A DNA stretch of 64,000 nt from Pseudomonadota bacterium (GCA_023412805.1 JAEZRM010000064.1:62001-126000); one strand, 5' to 3'; counted from the first letter of the stretch, positions 26,813 through 35,433 are shown. Numbers and translations are program-made. Notes: generated by a model from the sequence alone, not told the origin.

Positions 26813-27685
26813 GTGCGCAGAAGATGCATGATGCGCATTGTAAGTCTCGCGTTTGCGCTGATGCTGCTTGCAGGGCATGGGGCGATTGCGGAGACCTATG
26901 CATGGCGGTCTGCGCTCACGCCTGCGGCCGACAGGTTAGAGCAGCGCTTTCAGCCGCCCGACGGCTTCGTCCGCATCGTGGCACCCGAGGGCAGCTTTGC
27001 TGCTTGGTTGCGCGGACTACCGCTCAAGCCCGAGGGGACGGCGGTTCTCCTCCACAACAGCCTGCCCAAGTGGCGCCAGGACGTGCACGCCGCCGTCATC
27101 GACATCGACACGGGCCCGCGCGATCTTCAACAGTGCGCCGATGCAGTCATGCGACTGAGGGCCGAGTGGCAATTCGCGCGCGGCGATGGGCGGCGTATTG
27201 CCTTCAATGATACGGGTGGCAGCAAGCCCATGGCGTTCAGCCGCTGGGCATTGGGTGAGCGCCCACGTGCGCAGGGGCGTTCGCTTGTTTGGGCCAAGCG
27301 TGCCCCGGCGGATGCAGGATATGCCTCGTTCCGCCGCTATATGGATGCCGTCTTCACGTGGGCCGGTACGCACTCGCTCGAGCGCGAGTTGGTGCCCGTG
27401 CGCGATGACCGCGTCGAAATCGGCGATGTGATCATTAAAGGCGGCTTTCCGGGTCATGCGGTGCTGATCGCGGATGTTGCCCAGCACGCAGCGACGGGCG
27501 AACGCCGCTTCCTTCTCATTCAGAGCTTCATGCCGGCGCAGGACATGCACGTCCTCAAAGGACGCGATACGCCGGATGGTTCAGCTTGGTATCGCCTCGA
27601 TCCGAGGCAGCCGTTCGTCACGCCCGAGTGGATCTTCCCGGCCGGCAGTCACAGGCGCTGGGCCACGGGAACCGGTCCGGGATGA
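26813..27685 (+). CDS. Secreted DUF4846-domain protein
   Basis: A 290-residue exported protein with an N-terminal signal peptide (hydrophobic core VSLAFALMLLAGHGAIA, cleavage near residue 26). The DUF4846 pattern follows: PPDGFVRI...GSFAAWLRGLPL, AVIDIDTGPRDLQQCADAVMRL, GGFPGHAVLIADVA, LLIQSFMPAQDMHVLKG and TPEWIF. GTG 26813 is chosen because ggagg at 26801-26805 is 7 nt away; ATG 26828 is possible. The domain has no established biochemical role that I can name. The gene stands alone and converges on a small membrane-protein gene. Confidence 0.85.
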   Translation: MRRRCMMRIVSLAFALMLLAGHGAIAETYAWRSALTPAADRLEQRFQPPDGFVRIVAPEGSFAAWLRGLPLKPEGTAVLLHNSLPKWRQDVHAAVIDIDTGPRDLQQCADAVMRLRAEWQFARGDGRRIAFNDTGGSKPMAFSRWALGERPRAQGRSLVWAKRAPADAGYASFRRYMDAVFTWAGTHSLERELVPVRDDRVEIGDVIIKGGFPGHAVLIADVAQHAATGERRFLLIQSFMPAQDMHVLKGRDTPDGSAWYRLDPRQPFVTPEWIFPAGSHRRWATGTGPG

Positions 27686-27696
27686 GGTGCGTCGAT

Positions 27697-28008
27697 TCAG
27701 TAGAACAGCAGGATGGCTGCTGCGCCCATGGCGAGCCCGACGAGACCGACCCCGCGAATGGAGCGGAAAGCCACCTCGCGAAACAGCTCCGGTACGGTGC
27801 GCCACGGCAGTTGCCACAACCATCCGAGGATGAAGCCACCAATGGCGCCGATCGCGAGTGAAAGTAGATCGAGGCCGGGTAGGCTCGATGGTGCGGGGGA
27901 TGCGGCGGCAGCCGTGAGGTCAGCCGGCAAACTCCCGTCGGGAGAGCCCGGCAGGATGACCGTGTAGGTAATCGCCGCGAGAGCCAGCAGTATGAGAAGA
28001 CGCGCCAT
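27697..28008 (-). CDS. Small membrane protein, function unknown
   Basis: A 103-residue protein with three probable membrane segments. They are an N-terminal one (MARLLILLALAAITYTVI), a central one (LSLAIGAIGGFILGWLW) and a C-terminal one (VGLVGLAMGAAAILLFY). A Pro/Ala/Ser linker follows the first. The frame is open much further upstream, but only this part has protein character, so ATG 28008 is chosen. No family recognised. Confidence 0.6.
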   Translation of the reverse strand: MARLLILLALAAITYTVILPGSPDGSLPADLTAAAASPAPSSLPGLDLLSLAIGAIGGFILGWLWQLPWRTVPELFREVAFRSIRGVGLVGLAMGAAAILLFY

Positions 28009-28140
28009 GCCGGAGGCTAACCACAAGTTGGCAAACAGCCGGTTAACAGTCTGGCGAGGCAGCAATTCATCCGCTCCTGACAAAATTTGTCGGGGGCTGT
28101 CGGGACGCTTTGTCCCTGTTCGTCCTAGAGGGGAGACCAC

Positions 28141-28530
28141 ATGGAAGGAAACGGTCCCATGCAGTACGCCATTCTTTGCTACCACGACGAGAACGTCGTC
28201 TGCGCCTGGAGCAAGGAGCACGATGAGGCCGTCATGGCGAAGCTGGCGGTCGTTCAGGAAAAGGCCGCGCGGCAAGGCAAGCTGGGGCCTGTCGCCCGCC
28301 TGCTGCCCACAACGGCGGCAACCACGCTCAGAAAGGATCGCGAACCGGCGGTCATCATCGACGGCCCGTTCGCCGAGACCAAGGAGCACCTTCTCGGCTT
28401 CTATATCTATGAGGCTGAGAACCTCGAAGAGGTTCTGGGCTTCGCGCGCGAACTGGCCGAAGTCAATCCTGGCGGTTCCTATGAAATTCGCCCGGTAGGT
28501 GTGTTCAAAGACGGGAAGCGGGTGCCGTGA
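28141..28530 (+). CDS. YCII-related (DGPF domain) protein
   Basis: A 129-residue protein of the YCII/DGPF family, a dimeric ferredoxin-like fold without a firmly assigned reaction. Features are MQYAILCYHDE, the name-giving VIIDGPFAETKEHLLGFYIYEA and the end YEIRPVG. Two starts are plausible: ATG 28141 behind ggggag, and ATG 28159 with GAAGGA before it, which matches the family start more closely. The sigma factor gene begins on the last bases of this one. ECF42-type sigma factors are known to sit beside, and probably control, DGPF genes. Confidence 0.9.
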   Translation: MEGNGPMQYAILCYHDENVVCAWSKEHDEAVMAKLAVVQEKAARQGKLGPVARLLPTTAATTLRKDREPAVIIDGPFAETKEHLLGFYIYEAENLEEVLGFARELAEVNPGGSYEIRPVGVFKDGKRVP

Positions 28531-29810
28531 CCGATACGCGCTGGATCAACGCCGTTCTGACATCCGCGCGCCCGCGGGTTGTTGCGGCGCTGCTCCGCCA
28601 CTTCCGCGATCTCGACATGGCCGAGGAGGCCTGCCAGGAAGCCTGTCTCAGGGCGCTCCGGCTCTGGCCTGCGCAGGGACCGCCGCGCGACGCCGCTGCG
28701 TGGCTGATCATGGTCGGGCGCAATGCGGCAATCGATGCGACGCGCCGCCAGCGTCGCCTGACGGCGCTGCCTGACGAAGATTCGATATCGGATTTGTCGG
28801 ACAACGAGGCGGCGACCGTGGAGCGCGTTGATGCGGCCGACTATCGCGACGATATTCTGCGGCTCCTCTTCGTCTGTTGCCATCCCGAGCTGCCGGCGAC
28901 GCAGCAGATCGCGCTCGCGCTGCGCATCGTCTCGGGCCTCTCGGTCGCGCAGATCGCGCGCGCCTTTCTCGTCAGTGAAGCGGCTCTGGAGCAGCGCATA
29001 ACGCGGGCCAAGCGGCGGATCGGCGGTGCCCATGTACCGTTCGAGGCGCCAGGCGCTGTCGAGCGCAGTGAACGCATTGCCGCCGTCGCCAGCGTCATCT
29101 ACCTGCTCTTCAACGAGGGCTATACGAGCGATGTCGCGGAGCAGGGCGCACGTGCCGTCCTGTGCGAGGAGGGCATCCGCCTCGGGCGACTGCTGCTCCA
29201 GCTTTTTCCTGCCGAACCGGAGATCCAGGCACTGTTGGCGCTCATGCTGCTCCAGCACGCACGTGCCGATGCGCGCTTCGATGCCGATGGAAGTGCCGTG
29301 CTGCTGCCGAACCAGGATCGCAGCCGCTGGAATTCGCAGCTGATTGCGGAAGGGCTTGCGCTTGTCGACAAGGCTTTCCGCCATCGTCGGCCCGGGCCTT
29401 ACCAGGTGCAGGCGGCCATCGCGGCACTTCATGGGCGCGCCGCACGCGCCGAGGATACGGACTGGGCGCAGATCGCGCTGCTCTATGGCGCACTTGAGCT
29501 TATGCAGCCCTCGCCGGTGATCACGCTCAATCGCGCCGTGGCCGTGTCGAAGGCTGATGGCCCGGCCGTTGCGCTCGCCATGATCGAGCCGCTTGCCGAT
29601 CAACTGGATGGCTATTTCTACTTCCATGGTGCCCGCGGCGCTTTCCTGCTCGAACTCGAACGGGCAGCCGAGGCCAAGGTCGCGTTCGACCGCGCGATAG
29701 CGCTCGCCAATACGCCAGCAGAGGCCGCGCACATCCGCCTTCAGCTCGATCGTCTCGAAGGTTCGGCCCGGTCGGGCAGCAAGAAAAAGGAAAGCGCAAA
29801 AAATTCCTGA
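28527..29810 (+). CDS. ECF-type RNA polymerase sigma factor with C-terminal extension (ECF42-like)
   Basis: A 427-residue alternative sigma factor. Region 2 is near residues 15-80 (LLRHFRDLDMAEEACQEACLRAL through AWLIMVGRNAAIDATRRQ). Region 4 is near 120-170 (SGLSVAQIARAFLVSEAALEQRITRAK). A long C-terminal region follows, with the VIYLLFNEGY signature (DUF6596) and TPR-like helices. This build plus a neighbouring DGPF gene is the ECF42 pattern, in which the extension rather than an anti-sigma factor is thought to set activity. GTG 28527 overlaps the DGPF stop, so the genes are coupled. Other genes downstream on this strand may be in its regulon, which is inference. Confidence 0.93.
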   Translation: MTDTRWINAVLTSARPRVVAALLRHFRDLDMAEEACQEACLRALRLWPAQGPPRDAAAWLIMVGRNAAIDATRRQRRLTALPDEDSISDLSDNEAATVERVDAADYRDDILRLLFVCCHPELPATQQIALALRIVSGLSVAQIARAFLVSEAALEQRITRAKRRIGGAHVPFEAPGAVERSERIAAVASVIYLLFNEGYTSDVAEQGARAVLCEEGIRLGRLLLQLFPAEPEIQALLALMLLQHARADARFDADGSAVLLPNQDRSRWNSQLIAEGLALVDKAFRHRRPGPYQVQAAIAALHGRAARAEDTDWAQIALLYGALELMQPSPVITLNRAVAVSKADGPAVALAMIEPLADQLDGYFYFHGARGAFLLELERAAEAKVAFDRAIALANTPAEAAHIRLQLDRLEGSARSGSKKKESAKNS

Positions 29811-29891
29811 CGGCAGGTGTCGGATGGGGCCGTGCAGGTTCGTCCTTGGAGGACATACGGCCATTTGCAGCTTGCAGCCACGGAGAAATAC

Positions 29892-30320
29892 ATGCCTGAA
29901 GCAGCCAGGAAGACCGAAGAGTGCCCCGCAGGCGATATTGAGGTCCGGGGTGGTGTGACGCCGTACCTGAACGTGGAAGGCGCGGGCAAGGCCGCCGATT
30001 TCTACATTCGCGCGTTTGGCGCGACCGAGATGGCGCGCATGCCGCCCGATGAAAAGGGCCGCTACATGCATATTCATCTCTACGTGAACGGCGGCTCGTT
30101 GATGCTCGCCGATTTCTTCCCCGAGCACGGCCATCCTCCGGTCAAGCACCAGGGCTACGACCTGCACCTCCAGGTCGACGACGTCGATCCGGTCTGGAAA
30201 CGCGCCGTCGAGGCTGGCGCGGAGATCGTCATGCCGGTGCAGCGCATGTTCTGGGGCCACCGCTATGGCGTGCTGCGCGATCCGTTCGGCGTGCGCTGGT
30301 CGGTCGCCTCGGTAAAGTGA
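29892..30320 (+). CDS. VOC/PhnB-like glyoxalase-fold protein
   Basis: A 142-residue protein with the vicinal oxygen chelate fold, close to the PhnB subgroup: GVTPYLNVEGAGKAADFYIRAFGA, MHIHLYVNGGSLMLADFFPEHG, LHLQVDDVD and GHRYGVLRDPFGVRWSVA. Such proteins include dioxygenases, glyoxalases and resistance proteins, so the activity is open. ATG 29892 is fixed by ggaga 5-6 nt upstream. VOC proteins commonly accompany DGPF/ECF42 loci. Confidence 0.87.
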   Translation: MPEAARKTEECPAGDIEVRGGVTPYLNVEGAGKAADFYIRAFGATEMARMPPDEKGRYMHIHLYVNGGSLMLADFFPEHGHPPVKHQGYDLHLQVDDVDPVWKRAVEAGAEIVMPVQRMFWGHRYGVLRDPFGVRWSVASVK

Positions 30321-30358
30321 AGCGGCGCGTGCGCCTGTTCCAGCAAAGGAGAATACAC

Positions 30359-30709
30359 ATGTATATCGATGGTTACGTGCTTCCTGTGCCCAAGAAAAAC
30401 CTGGACCAGTTCCGCGAGCTTGCGACGTTGGCTGGCAAAGTGTGGATGGACCACGGCGCGCTCTCTTACGTCGAATGCGTCGCGGAGGACGTGAAGCCGG
30501 GTGTACACACGTCATTCCCTCAGGCGGTGAAGCTCGAGGAAGGTGAGACCGTCATCTTCTCTTGGATCACCTACAAGTCGCGCGAGGATCGCGACCGCAT
30601 CAATGCGGCCGTAATGAATGATCCGCGTCTCAAGCAAAGCCCGGAGAACATGCCGTTTGACGGCAAGCGCATGTTCTGGGGCGGATTTACGCCGCTCGTA
30701 AAGTTTTGA
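30359..30709 (+). CDS. DUF1428 family protein
   Basis: A 116-residue protein of the DUF1428 family, a ferredoxin-like (dimeric alpha/beta barrel) fold of unknown function. Typical features are MYIDGYVLPVPKKNLDQF, YVECVAEDVKPG, VIFSWITYKSREDRDRIN and FDGKRMFWGGF. Start ATG 30359 follows aaggag. It lies 38 bases behind the VOC gene and 43 before another VOC gene, so it probably belongs to the same operon. Confidence 0.88.
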   Translation: MYIDGYVLPVPKKNLDQFRELATLAGKVWMDHGALSYVECVAEDVKPGVHTSFPQAVKLEEGETVIFSWITYKSREDRDRINAAVMNDPRLKQSPENMPFDGKRMFWGGFTPLVKF

Positions 30710-30752
30710 ACGCGCCGAGCGCCAACATCTGAAATCCGAAGCTGAGGTCATC

Positions 30753-31172
30753 ATGAGCAAGAGTGTATTCGTCAATCTCCCCGTCAAGGATCTGAAGCGG
30801 ACCATGGCCTTCTATACGGCTCTCGGCTTCAAGTTCGACGAGCGGTTCACCAATGACGATGCGGCCGGCATGATCATCAGTGAAGGTCACAGCTATGCGA
30901 TGCTGCTTCGGCATGACTACTTCAAGACCTTCATCAAGAACGAGATCGCTGACCCGAACAAGGTGACGCAGGTGCTCGTCGCGCTGAGTTGCGATTCTCG
31001 CGAAGACGTCGACGCGATCGTGCGCAAAGCCGTCGAGGCCGGCGGCAAGGATGCGCGCGAGCCGCAGGATATGGGCTTCATGTATGGGCGCGCATTCGCC
31101 GATCCGGATGGGCACGTATGGGAGCCATTCTGGATGGATGCGAATGCCGTTCCTGCAAAGGAAGGCGCCTGA
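30753..31172 (+). CDS. VOC-family (glyoxalase/lactoylglutathione-lyase-like) protein
   Basis: A 139-residue VOC-fold protein: MSKSVFVNLPVKDLKRTMAFYTALGFKF at the start, SYAMLLRHDYF in the middle and the end motif GRAFADPDGHVWEPFWMD with a probable metal-binding Glu. The reaction cannot be named. Its stop overlaps the start of the MoaD-like gene by one base (TGATG). Confidence 0.88.
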   Translation: MSKSVFVNLPVKDLKRTMAFYTALGFKFDERFTNDDAAGMIISEGHSYAMLLRHDYFKTFIKNEIADPNKVTQVLVALSCDSREDVDAIVRKAVEAGGKDAREPQDMGFMYGRAFADPDGHVWEPFWMDANAVPAKEGA

Positions 31173-31441
31173 TGCCCCGCGTCGTGTTCACGCCGAATAT
31201 CCAGCGCCACGTCGCGTGTCCGGAAGCCGAGACCGGCGGTGCGACCGTGCGCGAGGTGCTGGATGCGGTGTTCGCGGCGAACCCACAGGCGCGAAGCTAT
31301 GTACTCGACGACCAGGGGGCTCTGCGTCGGCATATGACCATCTTCGTCGATGGCGTGATGATCTCGGATCGCAAAGGTCTCGGCGATGCAGTCGGCGAGG
31401 TGAGCACGATCTATGTTTTTCAGGCACTCTCGGGAGGCTAA
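31172..31441 (+). CDS. MoaD/ThiS-like ubiquitin-fold protein with C-terminal Gly-Gly
   Basis: An 89-residue beta-grasp protein resembling MoaD and ThiS. It begins with a beta strand (RVVFTPNIQRHV), has the helix TVREVLDAVFAANPQARSYV and ILVDG-like IFVDGVMISD, and ends in ALSGG. The terminal Gly-Gly is what sulfur carriers need for adenylation and thiocarboxylate formation by an E1-like enzyme. No E1-like, MoaE or ThiG gene is in the window, so any partner is elsewhere. It is coupled to the VOC gene before it (TGATG), and the BNR-repeat gene starts 4 bases after its stop. Confidence 0.82.
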   Translation: MPRVVFTPNIQRHVACPEAETGGATVREVLDAVFAANPQARSYVLDDQGALRRHMTIFVDGVMISDRKGLGDAVGEVSTIYVFQALSGG

Positions 31442-31445
31442 GTTC

Positions 31446-32546
31446 ATGAGCGACTCACTGCTCGTGTCGACGCGAAAGGGATTGTTCACGGTCGATCGCT
31501 GCGGCAGTTGTTGGGAGATCGCCAAGGTCGATTTCCTCGCCGACAACGTGACGCTGGCGTTGAGCGACAAGCGTAGCGGCCGCAAGTATGCGGCGCTCGA
31601 TCACGGTCATTTCGGCGTGAAGGTGCACCGCTCTACCGCCGATGGCTGGGAGGAAATCGCGACGCCTGCGTACCCTGAGAAGCCCGAAGGTCTCGAAGAG
31701 AACGACATGTGGGGGCGGCCGCTCCCGTGGAGCACCGTGCGGATATGGTCACTCGTCGCGGGCGGGACGGATCAGCCGGGCGTGCTCTGGTGCGGGACGC
31801 TTCCTGGGGGCCTCTTTCGTTCGGGCGATGACGGCCAGAGCTGGCAGTTCGTGCGCTCGCTCTGGGACAATCCCGCGCGCAAACAGTGGATGGGAGGCGG
31901 GGCTGATCTTCCCGGTATTCACTCCATCTGCGTGGACCCGCGCAATTCCCGTCACGTATCGATCGCGGTGTCGACGGGCGGCATCTGGCACACGAAAGAT
32001 GCAGGCGAAACGTGGTCGCAGCGCGGCTATGGCATGCGCGCGGAGCATGTGCCGCCGGAGCTGACGAACGACCCCATCGCCCAGGATGTGCACTGCCTCG
32101 CGCAATGCCGAGCGGCGCCCCAGCGGATGTGGGTGCAGCATCACAACGGCATTTTCGTCTCATCAGACGAAGGGCAGAACTTCACCGAGCTCATGGATGT
32201 AAAGCCCTCTGCGTTTGGCTTTCCCGTGGTGGTTCATCCGCGCGAGCCGGACACGGCGTGGTTCGTTCCTGAAATCAAGGATGAGAAGCGCATTCCCGTC
32301 GACGGCAAGCTCGTCGTGTCGCGCACACGCGATGGTGGAAAGACATTTGAGACGCTCACGAAGGGCTTGCCGCAGTCACACGCCTACGACGTGGTCTATC
32401 GTCACGCGCTTGCACTCGACGAGACGGGTGATCGCCTAGCCATGGGCTCGACGACGGGCGGCCTCTGGGTGAGCGAGGATCAGGGTGATAGCTGGGCGTG
32501 TGTCTCGCACACGCTGCCGCCGGTTTATGCAGTCACGTTTGCGTAG
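31446..32546 (+). CDS. BNR-repeat (sialidase-like propeller) protein
   Basis: A 366-residue beta-propeller protein of the WD40/YVTN/BNR-like group. It has several Asp-box-like turns: LFRSGDDGQSWQF, IWHTKDAGETWSQ, IFVSSDEGQNFTE, VVSRTRDGGKTFET and LWVSEDQGDSWAC. It has no signal peptide, so it is probably cytoplasmic and not a secreted sialidase. ATG 31446 follows gggagg. It forms a tight pair with the MoaD-like gene. I recall this pairing from other genomes but know no tested function. Confidence 0.87.
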   Translation: MSDSLLVSTRKGLFTVDRCGSCWEIAKVDFLADNVTLALSDKRSGRKYAALDHGHFGVKVHRSTADGWEEIATPAYPEKPEGLEENDMWGRPLPWSTVRIWSLVAGGTDQPGVLWCGTLPGGLFRSGDDGQSWQFVRSLWDNPARKQWMGGGADLPGIHSICVDPRNSRHVSIAVSTGGIWHTKDAGETWSQRGYGMRAEHVPPELTNDPIAQDVHCLAQCRAAPQRMWVQHHNGIFVSSDEGQNFTELMDVKPSAFGFPVVVHPREPDTAWFVPEIKDEKRIPVDGKLVVSRTRDGGKTFETLTKGLPQSHAYDVVYRHALALDETGDRLAMGSTTGGLWVSEDQGDSWACVSHTLPPVYAVTFA

Positions 32547-32548
32547 CA

Positions 32549-32588
32549 ACTTCTCCCTCTCCCGGTAAAGACGGCGAGAGGGAGAAGT
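32549..32588. terminator. Strong inverted repeat between convergent genes
   Basis: Perfect 13-bp arms acttctccctctc (32549-32561) and gagagggagaagt (32576-32588) surround a 14-base centre that can pair further (ccg/cgg). It lies between the stops of the BNR gene and the convergent acyl-CoA dehydrogenase, so it is probably a bidirectional terminator. It could also be a copy of a dispersed intergenic repeat. Confidence 0.6.
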
Positions 32589-32590
32589 GA

Positions 32591-33742
32591 TTACCTCCCC
32601 ACCATCAGCGAGCGCGCGACGATCTCCTTCATGATCTCCGTCGTGCCGGCGAAGATGCGATGGACGCGCGCGTCGGCGTAGGCGCGCGCGATCGGATATT
32701 CCCACATGAAGCCCGCCCCGCCATGGAGCTGGAGACAGATATCGAGCACGCGTCCTTCGAGCTCGGTCAGCCACCATTTCTGCATGGCCGCGGTTGGGAC
32801 GTCGAGCTTGCCGGCAATATGCAGCTCAAGGCACTTGTCGACGAACACGCGCGCAACCTGTACTTCAGTCGCGACTTCCGCGAGCTTGAAACGCGAGTTC
32901 TGGAAATCGGCGATCGGGCGGCCGAATGCTTTGCGATCGCGCGTGTAGGCGAGCGTCCACTCCAGCGCCGCCTCCATGATCGCGACGGACGCCAAACCGA
33001 CGATCAACCGCTCCTGCGGCAGCTCCTGCATGAGATAGGAGAATCCCTTGCCCTCGGCGCCGAGAATGTTCGACGGCGGCACGCGTACGTTATCGAAGAA
33101 CAGCTCAGACGTATCCTGCGCCTTGTTGCCGAGCTTCGCCAGATTCCGTCCGCGCGCGAAGCCGGGCCGGTCCGCTTCGACGATGACGAGCGAAATGCCT
33201 TTGGCGCCTTCCTTCGGGTCGGTTTTGCAGGCGACGATGATGATGTCGGCGAGCTGGCCGTTGGTGATGTACGTCTTCTGGCCGTTGACGATCAGCTCGT
33301 TGCCTTGCCGCACGGCGGTCGTGCGAATGCCCTGCAGGTCGCTGCCGGTGCCGGGCTCTGTCATGGCGATGGCTGTTACGATCTCGCCGCGTGCCATCCG
33401 CGGAAGCAGCGAGCGCTTCTGCTCCTCGCTGCCGTAGTGAAGGATATAGGGCGCGACGATATCCGAGTGGAGGCGGAAGCCGGGACCGGAATAGAGGCCT
33501 TTCGACATTTCCTCGATGAGGATGGCGCTCATGAGAAAGTTGGCGCCGGCGCCGCCGTACTCCTCGGGAATGCCGGTCAACAGCAGTCCCGCTTCGCCTG
33601 CCTTCCGCCAGAGTTCCCGCGGGACGATGCCCTCCTTCTCCCACCTGTCGTGGTGCGGCGCGATCTCGCGCTCGATGAAATCCTTCACCGTGGCGCGGAA
33701 CATCTCATGCTCCTCGCCGAATACCGTGCGCGGAATGGTCAT
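32591..33742 (-). CDS. Acyl-CoA dehydrogenase
   Basis: A 383-residue FAD flavoprotein that introduces a C2-C3 double bond in acyl-CoA and passes electrons to ETF. The N-terminal helical domain is followed by the signature AIAMTEPGTGSDLQGIRTTA and NGQKTYITNG. The C-terminal domain ends with LHGGAGFMWEYPIARAY and HRIFAGTTEIMKEIVARSL. The residue equal to the Glu of medium-chain enzymes (YEGT) is Ala (IFAGT), as in long-chain and isovaleryl types, where the base lies in another helix. ATG 33742 is preferred (ggaga about 9 nt upstream); ATG 33757 is possible. The substrate is not determined. Confidence 0.93.
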   Translation of the reverse strand: MTIPRTVFGEEHEMFRATVKDFIEREIAPHHDRWEKEGIVPRELWRKAGEAGLLLTGIPEEYGGAGANFLMSAILIEEMSKGLYSGPGFRLHSDIVAPYILHYGSEEQKRSLLPRMARGEIVTAIAMTEPGTGSDLQGIRTTAVRQGNELIVNGQKTYITNGQLADIIIVACKTDPKEGAKGISLVIVEADRPGFARGRNLAKLGNKAQDTSELFFDNVRVPPSNILGAEGKGFSYLMQELPQERLIVGLASVAIMEAALEWTLAYTRDRKAFGRPIADFQNSRFKLAEVATEVQVARVFVDKCLELHIAGKLDVPTAAMQKWWLTELEGRVLDICLQLHGGAGFMWEYPIARAYADARVHRIFAGTTEIMKEIVARSLMVGR

Positions 33743-33858
33743 GCCGCTCGTCTCCACCCATTTGTGATCGTTTTGCCGTCAAATCTAGCGGACTTCAGTG
33801 GTCTGCGTTAGCGTCTTCGTGCAGCATGATCGGCCTTGTGCGTGGCAGGAGGTGAGCC

Positions 33859-34476
33859 ATGTGGATGCACGGACGTGTCGGGAGCTGGATGAAGGTGGTC
33901 CGGATCGCGATGTTCGCACTGGCAGCGTGCGGTGCGGCCGCATTGCCATCGAGAGCTCAGACGCCGTCCGCGCCGCCCATGGAAAAGGAAGATCGAGGAC
34001 GTTCGCTCGACGCACTTTTCAAGAGCCTCAAGACGGCGGGTGGCGACGACGAAGCTGATGCGCTGGTTGCACGCATATGGGAGGTGTGGATGCGCTCGGG
34101 GCGAGCGGATATCGACCGGATCATGGAAGAGGGCGTCGGCTATCTCTCCATTCACCAATTCGGCGCGGCTCATGACCGCTTCTCCGAGGCCATCGAGGCG
34201 GCGCCCAACTTTGCGGAGGCCTGGAACAAGCGCGCGACCGTGCTTTTCCTCATGCGGGAGCACGAACAGTCCCTTTCCGACATCGAGAGGGTATTGGCGC
34301 TGGAACCGCGCCATTTCGGGGCACTCGCCGGCCGCGGCATGATCCATGCCCATGCCGGGCGCTGGAAGGAGGCGCTCGAAGCCTACAATCAGGCGCTGGC
34401 CGTCAATCCCTATCTGAAAGAGCGCGCGACCATCATTCCCGAGCTCGAGCGCCGCGCTGGCGAAAAGCCGCTATGA
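33859..34476 (+). CDS. Exported TPR-repeat protein
   Basis: A 205-residue protein with a signal peptide (hydrophobic IAMFALAACGAAAL, cleavage probably after SRAQ near residue 34). About three TPR repeats cover residues 90-190 (VGYLSIHQFGAAHDRFSEAIEAAPNFAEAWN, EQSLSDIERVLALEPRH, KEALEAYNQALAVNPYL). Start ATG 33859 follows aggaggtg. It probably acts as a periplasmic protein-binding scaffold. It is divergent from the acyl-CoA dehydrogenase and 77 bases upstream of the FAH-family gene. Confidence 0.85.
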   Translation: MWMHGRVGSWMKVVRIAMFALAACGAAALPSRAQTPSAPPMEKEDRGRSLDALFKSLKTAGGDDEADALVARIWEVWMRSGRADIDRIMEEGVGYLSIHQFGAAHDRFSEAIEAAPNFAEAWNKRATVLFLMREHEQSLSDIERVLALEPRHFGALAGRGMIHAHAGRWKEALEAYNQALAVNPYLKERATIIPELERRAGEKPL

Positions 34477-34553
34477 CGGCGGCCACCTTGCGTGCACCGG
34501 CTGCCTTGGGGCATGAATAGCCAGCAAAATCTTCCAGACAGGGCGGAGACCAC

Positions 34554-35420
34554 ATGAAGCTGATCAGCTACGAGCAGGGCGGTAGGAAGGGTTGGGGCGT
34601 GGTCGTGGAGCCCGATGCAGCGGGTGGCGGCATCATCCCGGCGGACGCGGCGCTCTCTGCGAAATATCCGACGATCCGGGCCGTGCTCGCGGCCGGCGCG
34701 CTTGCCGAGGTGTCGACGTGGGCAACAGGCAAGAAGCCGACCGTCAAGCTCGACGCAATCCGCTATCTGCCGCCGCTCCACGATGCCGGCAAGATCATCT
34801 GCATTGGCGTAAACTACCCGAAGCGCCATCCCGTCGACGGTGACGTTCCGCCGCCGAAGGACATCTCGCTCTTCATCAAGACGCACGATGCGCTCACCGG
34901 GCACAACGAGCCGCTCGAGTATCCCAAGGGCGAGCCAGCAAAGACGTTCGATTACGAGGGTGAACTCGTGCTCGTGATCGGCAAGGCGGGGCGCCACATC
35001 GCGAAGGATAAGGCCTTCGACCACATCGCCGGCTACACGATCATGAACGACGGCTCGGTGCGTGGCTGGCAGAAGCACTCCGTCGGCGCCGGTAAGAATT
35101 TCAATGCCTCCGGCGCGAGCGGCCCCTGGTTCACCACCGCCGACGAGATCGCCGATATCAGCGCCATGGAGCTTTCGACCAAGCTCAACGGCGAGCGCGT
35201 TCAGTCGACGACCGTCGCCAAGATGGTGTTCGATATCCCGACGATCATCGCTTACGTGTCGGATTTCGCGTCGCTGCAACCGGGCGACATCATATCGACC
35301 GGATCGCCGGACGGCGCTGGCGGCAGCCGCGTGCCTCAGCGCTTTCTCGTCGCGGGTGATGAGCTCGAGATCTCATGGAGCGGCCTCGGCACGCTGAAGA
35401 ACAAGGTGGTCGCCAGCTAG
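34554..35420 (+). CDS. Fumarylacetoacetate hydrolase (FAH) family protein
   Basis: A 288-residue Mg2+-dependent FAH-fold enzyme. It carries ICIGVNYPKRHP, the metal-binding DYEGELVLVIGKAGRHI with its Glu, GYTIMNDGSVRGWQ, and GDIISTGSPDGAG near the C-terminus. The family includes hydrolases, decarboxylases and isomerases of ring-cleavage or keto-acid products; many bacterial members of this size act on acylpyruvates or sugar keto acids. The substrate cannot be fixed. Start ATG 34554 follows ggcggag. The epimerase gene begins 13 bases after its stop. Confidence 0.92.
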   Translation: MKLISYEQGGRKGWGVVVEPDAAGGGIIPADAALSAKYPTIRAVLAAGALAEVSTWATGKKPTVKLDAIRYLPPLHDAGKIICIGVNYPKRHPVDGDVPPPKDISLFIKTHDALTGHNEPLEYPKGEPAKTFDYEGELVLVIGKAGRHIAKDKAFDHIAGYTIMNDGSVRGWQKHSVGAGKNFNASGASGPWFTTADEIADISAMELSTKLNGERVQSTTVAKMVFDIPTIIAYVSDFASLQPGDIISTGSPDGAGGSRVPQRFLVAGDELEISWSGLGTLKNKVVAS

Positions 35421-35433
35421 GAGACGCGGCGGC

